From Alloalcanivorax venustensis ISO4 (GTDB lineage: Bacteria > Pseudomonadota > Gammaproteobacteria > Pseudomonadales > Alcanivoracaceae): a stretch of DNA of 64,000 nucleotides. Shown piece after piece: positions 62,952 to 64,000 of the stretch. The stretch spans positions 23,580 to 87,579 of the forward strand of contig NZ_ARXR01000012.1 in assembly GCF_015356855.1 (NCBI RefSeq), given 5' to 3'. Each line of letters opens with the position of its first letter. The stretch's first letter is position 1. Both the position numbers and the translations under genes were made by a program. The notes under the pieces are model-generated. The model searched no databases. It was not told the origin of the DNA and worked only from the letters and a program-made list of their open reading frames with translations.

Positions 62952-63422
62952 TCAGCGATGATACGGATGGCCGGCGAGCAGCGTCCAGCCGCGATACAAC
63001 TGCTCGGCGAGCAGAACCCGCACCAGCGGATGCGGCAGGGTCAGCGGTGACAGAGACCAGCGCTCATGGGCGGCGTCGGACACCCGTGGGCAGAGACCGT
63101 CCGGCCCGCCCACCAGCACCACCAGATCCTGGCCCAGATCCCTCAGGGTACCAAGGCGCTCGCTGAGCTGCTCGGTGGAGAGCGCGCGGCCGCCCACTTC
63201 GAGCGCCACCTGATGGGCGCCGGGGTATTTCGTCAGCCGCTTCTCCAGTGCTTCGCCTTCGGCGCGCACCAGGGCGGCGGTGTCCCCCTTGCTTCTCTTA
63301 GGCAGCGGAATCTCCTCGAGTTCCAGGCGCATGTCCGGCGGCATCCTTTTTTGATACTCGCCGAAGCCCTGAACCACCCAGGAGGGCATTTTGCCGCCGA
63401 CAGCCAGAAGATGAATACGCAA
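62952..63422 (-). CDS. rlmH: 23S rRNA pseudouridine1915 N3-methyltransferase RlmH
   Basis: RlmH methylates pseudouridine 1915 in helix 69 of assembled 70S ribosomes. The 156-residue SPOUT protein shows IHLLAVGGKMPSWVVQGFGEY, LEVGGRALSTEQLSERL, the SAM knot VVLVGGPDGLCP and WSLSPLTLPHPLVRVLLAEQLYRGW with YHR at the C-terminus. The TTG at 63422 gives the family start MRIHLLAVG; a GTG at 63431 would add three residues, including two cysteines not seen in the family. It lies between rsfS and mrdA, the usual place. Confidence 0.94.
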   Translation of the reverse strand: MRIHLLAVGGKMPSWVVQGFGEYQKRMPPDMRLELEEIPLPKRSKGDTAALVRAEGEALEKRLTKYPGAHQVALEVGGRALSTEQLSERLGTLRDLGQDLVVLVGGPDGLCPRVSDAAHERWSLSPLTLPHPLVRVLLAEQLYRGWTLLAGHPYHR

Positions 63423-63457
63423 ACAACACACCCGCCGCGCAAGTGAATGGCAAAGGG

Positions 63458-63817
63458 TCAGTCGCTTTGCGGCGACCGGTCCGGATGGTGCGCCGGATTC
63501 TGCCAGAGGCGCTCCAGATCATAAAACTCCCGGGTCGCCGGCAGCATCAGATGCACCACCACGTCGCCCAGATCCACCAGGATCCACTCCGCGCCGCGCT
63601 CGCCCTCGGTGCCCAGGGGCTTATAGCCGGACTTCTTGGCCTTTTCCATCACCGAATCCGCCAGGGCTTTGACGTGGCGGCTGGAGGTGCCGCTGGCGAT
63701 TACCATGTCGTCGGCGACGCTGGTGACGGCGCGCACATCCAGGCTGGTAATGTTCTTGGCTTTCATTTCTTCCAGAGCGTCGATTACCAAATCCAGCAAA
63801 GGGGGTTGAGAACTCAT
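63458..63817 (-). CDS. rsfS: Ribosomal silencing factor RsfS
   Basis: RsfS binds L14 and blocks subunit joining when nutrients are low. The 119-residue protein shows [47 protein letters not shown] (about 10-56), [29 protein letters not shown] and [10 protein letters not shown], all diagnostic. It overlaps the nadD stop by 4 bases, giving the common nadD-rsfS-rlmH order. Confidence 0.97.
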   Translation of the reverse strand: MSSQPPLLDLVIDALEEMKAKNITSLDVRAVTSVADDMVIASGTSSRHVKALADSVMEKAKKSGYKPLGTEGERGAEWILVDLGDVVVHLMLPATREFYDLERLWQNPAHHPDRSPQSD

Positions 63818-64000
63818 GGGGCCTCGTTGTGTGCGTGACGGGTTGGGTGAACGGTGTCGGCATTATACAGGCCCAGGCGTCGGATATGGGCCAGCACCGC
63901 CGGTGTCAGGTGATAATCGGCGCCATCGTGCCGCAGAGCACGGCGGATATCGGTGGCGGCCACCGCCATTTCCGGGCGGCGCAGCATCAGGCGCCGCCCC
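63814..64000 (-). CDS. nadD: Nicotinate-nucleotide adenylyltransferase, 5' part outside window
   Basis: Only the last 61 codons are seen. They include [14 protein letters not shown] and [12 protein letters not shown], the C-terminal signature in which the first motif corresponds to the ISSTxIR ATP-binding segment of NadD. NadD adenylates nicotinate mononucleotide in NAD synthesis. The TGA overlaps the rsfS ATG. The identification rests on this motif and on the conserved gene order. Confidence 0.9.
   Translation of the reverse strand, partial: GRRLMLRRPEMAVAATDIRRALRHDGADYHLTPAVLAHIRRLGLYNADTVHPTRHAHNEAP

Overview
The window reads as chromosomal DNA of a high-GC gammaproteobacterium close to Alcanivorax/Alloalcanivorax and more distantly to Pseudomonas. 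The basis is the gene order nadD-rsfS-rlmH-mrdA-rodA-mltB-rlpA-dacA-dat-ybeD-lipB-lipA, the order aroQ-accB-accC-prmA-zinc-ribbon gene-dusB-fis-purH-purD, an AmiE very close to the Pseudomonas enzyme, and intergenic palindromes that resemble Pseudomonas REP elements. The genus is inferred by eye, not from a search. No rRNA, tRNA, CRISPR array, transposase or prophage was seen.

Layout. 1-9.4 kb (minus strand) is core housekeeping: a partial cyclic-nucleotide-binding-domain gene, purine synthesis (purD, purH), fis and dusB with a clear terminator, a zinc-ribbon membrane protein, prmA, and an aroQ-accB-accC operon. 9.5-15.7 kb holds dsbD, a DUF2333 protein, cmoA, and a ferritin-like predicted hydrolase divergent from an AraC regulator. 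15.7-19.9 kb is a tight five-gene accessory operon: thermostable-hemolysin family protein, AMP ligase, heme-oxygenase-like diiron protein, short-chain dehydrogenase and TPR protein. It looks like an uncharacterised small-molecule pathway. 20-25 kb holds ppa, upp-uraA, a LOG-family gene, a DUF2459 gene and an EamA transporter. 25-29 kb is an iron-uptake locus with a TonB-dependent receptor, a PepSY protein and a Fur box, followed by an RDD protein and PPi-dependent phosphofructokinase.

30.7-44.4 kb is a nitrogen-scavenging island. A LuxR-type response regulator and an NCS1-permease/histidine-kinase fusion are divergent from urtABCDE (urea-type ABC transporter), amiE (aliphatic amidase), amiB (ClpB-like ATPase), fmdA (formamidase) and fmdB. 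A nearly identical 7-2-7 palindrome lies in front of both urtA and fmdA, which suggests one regulator for both. The genes together would sense, import and hydrolyse urea or short amides to ammonium.

44.6-53.7 kb holds a MaoC hydratase, mpl, ubiX, a Fur-like-box exbB-exbD-exbD-tonB operon in which one ExbD lacks the key membrane aspartate, a 500-bp non-coding stretch with two large related palindromes, an NlpE-like lipoprotein, a GST, dacB and a DUF6164 protein. 53.8-64 kb is the lipoate, peptidoglycan and rod-shape cluster, ending in a partial nadD.
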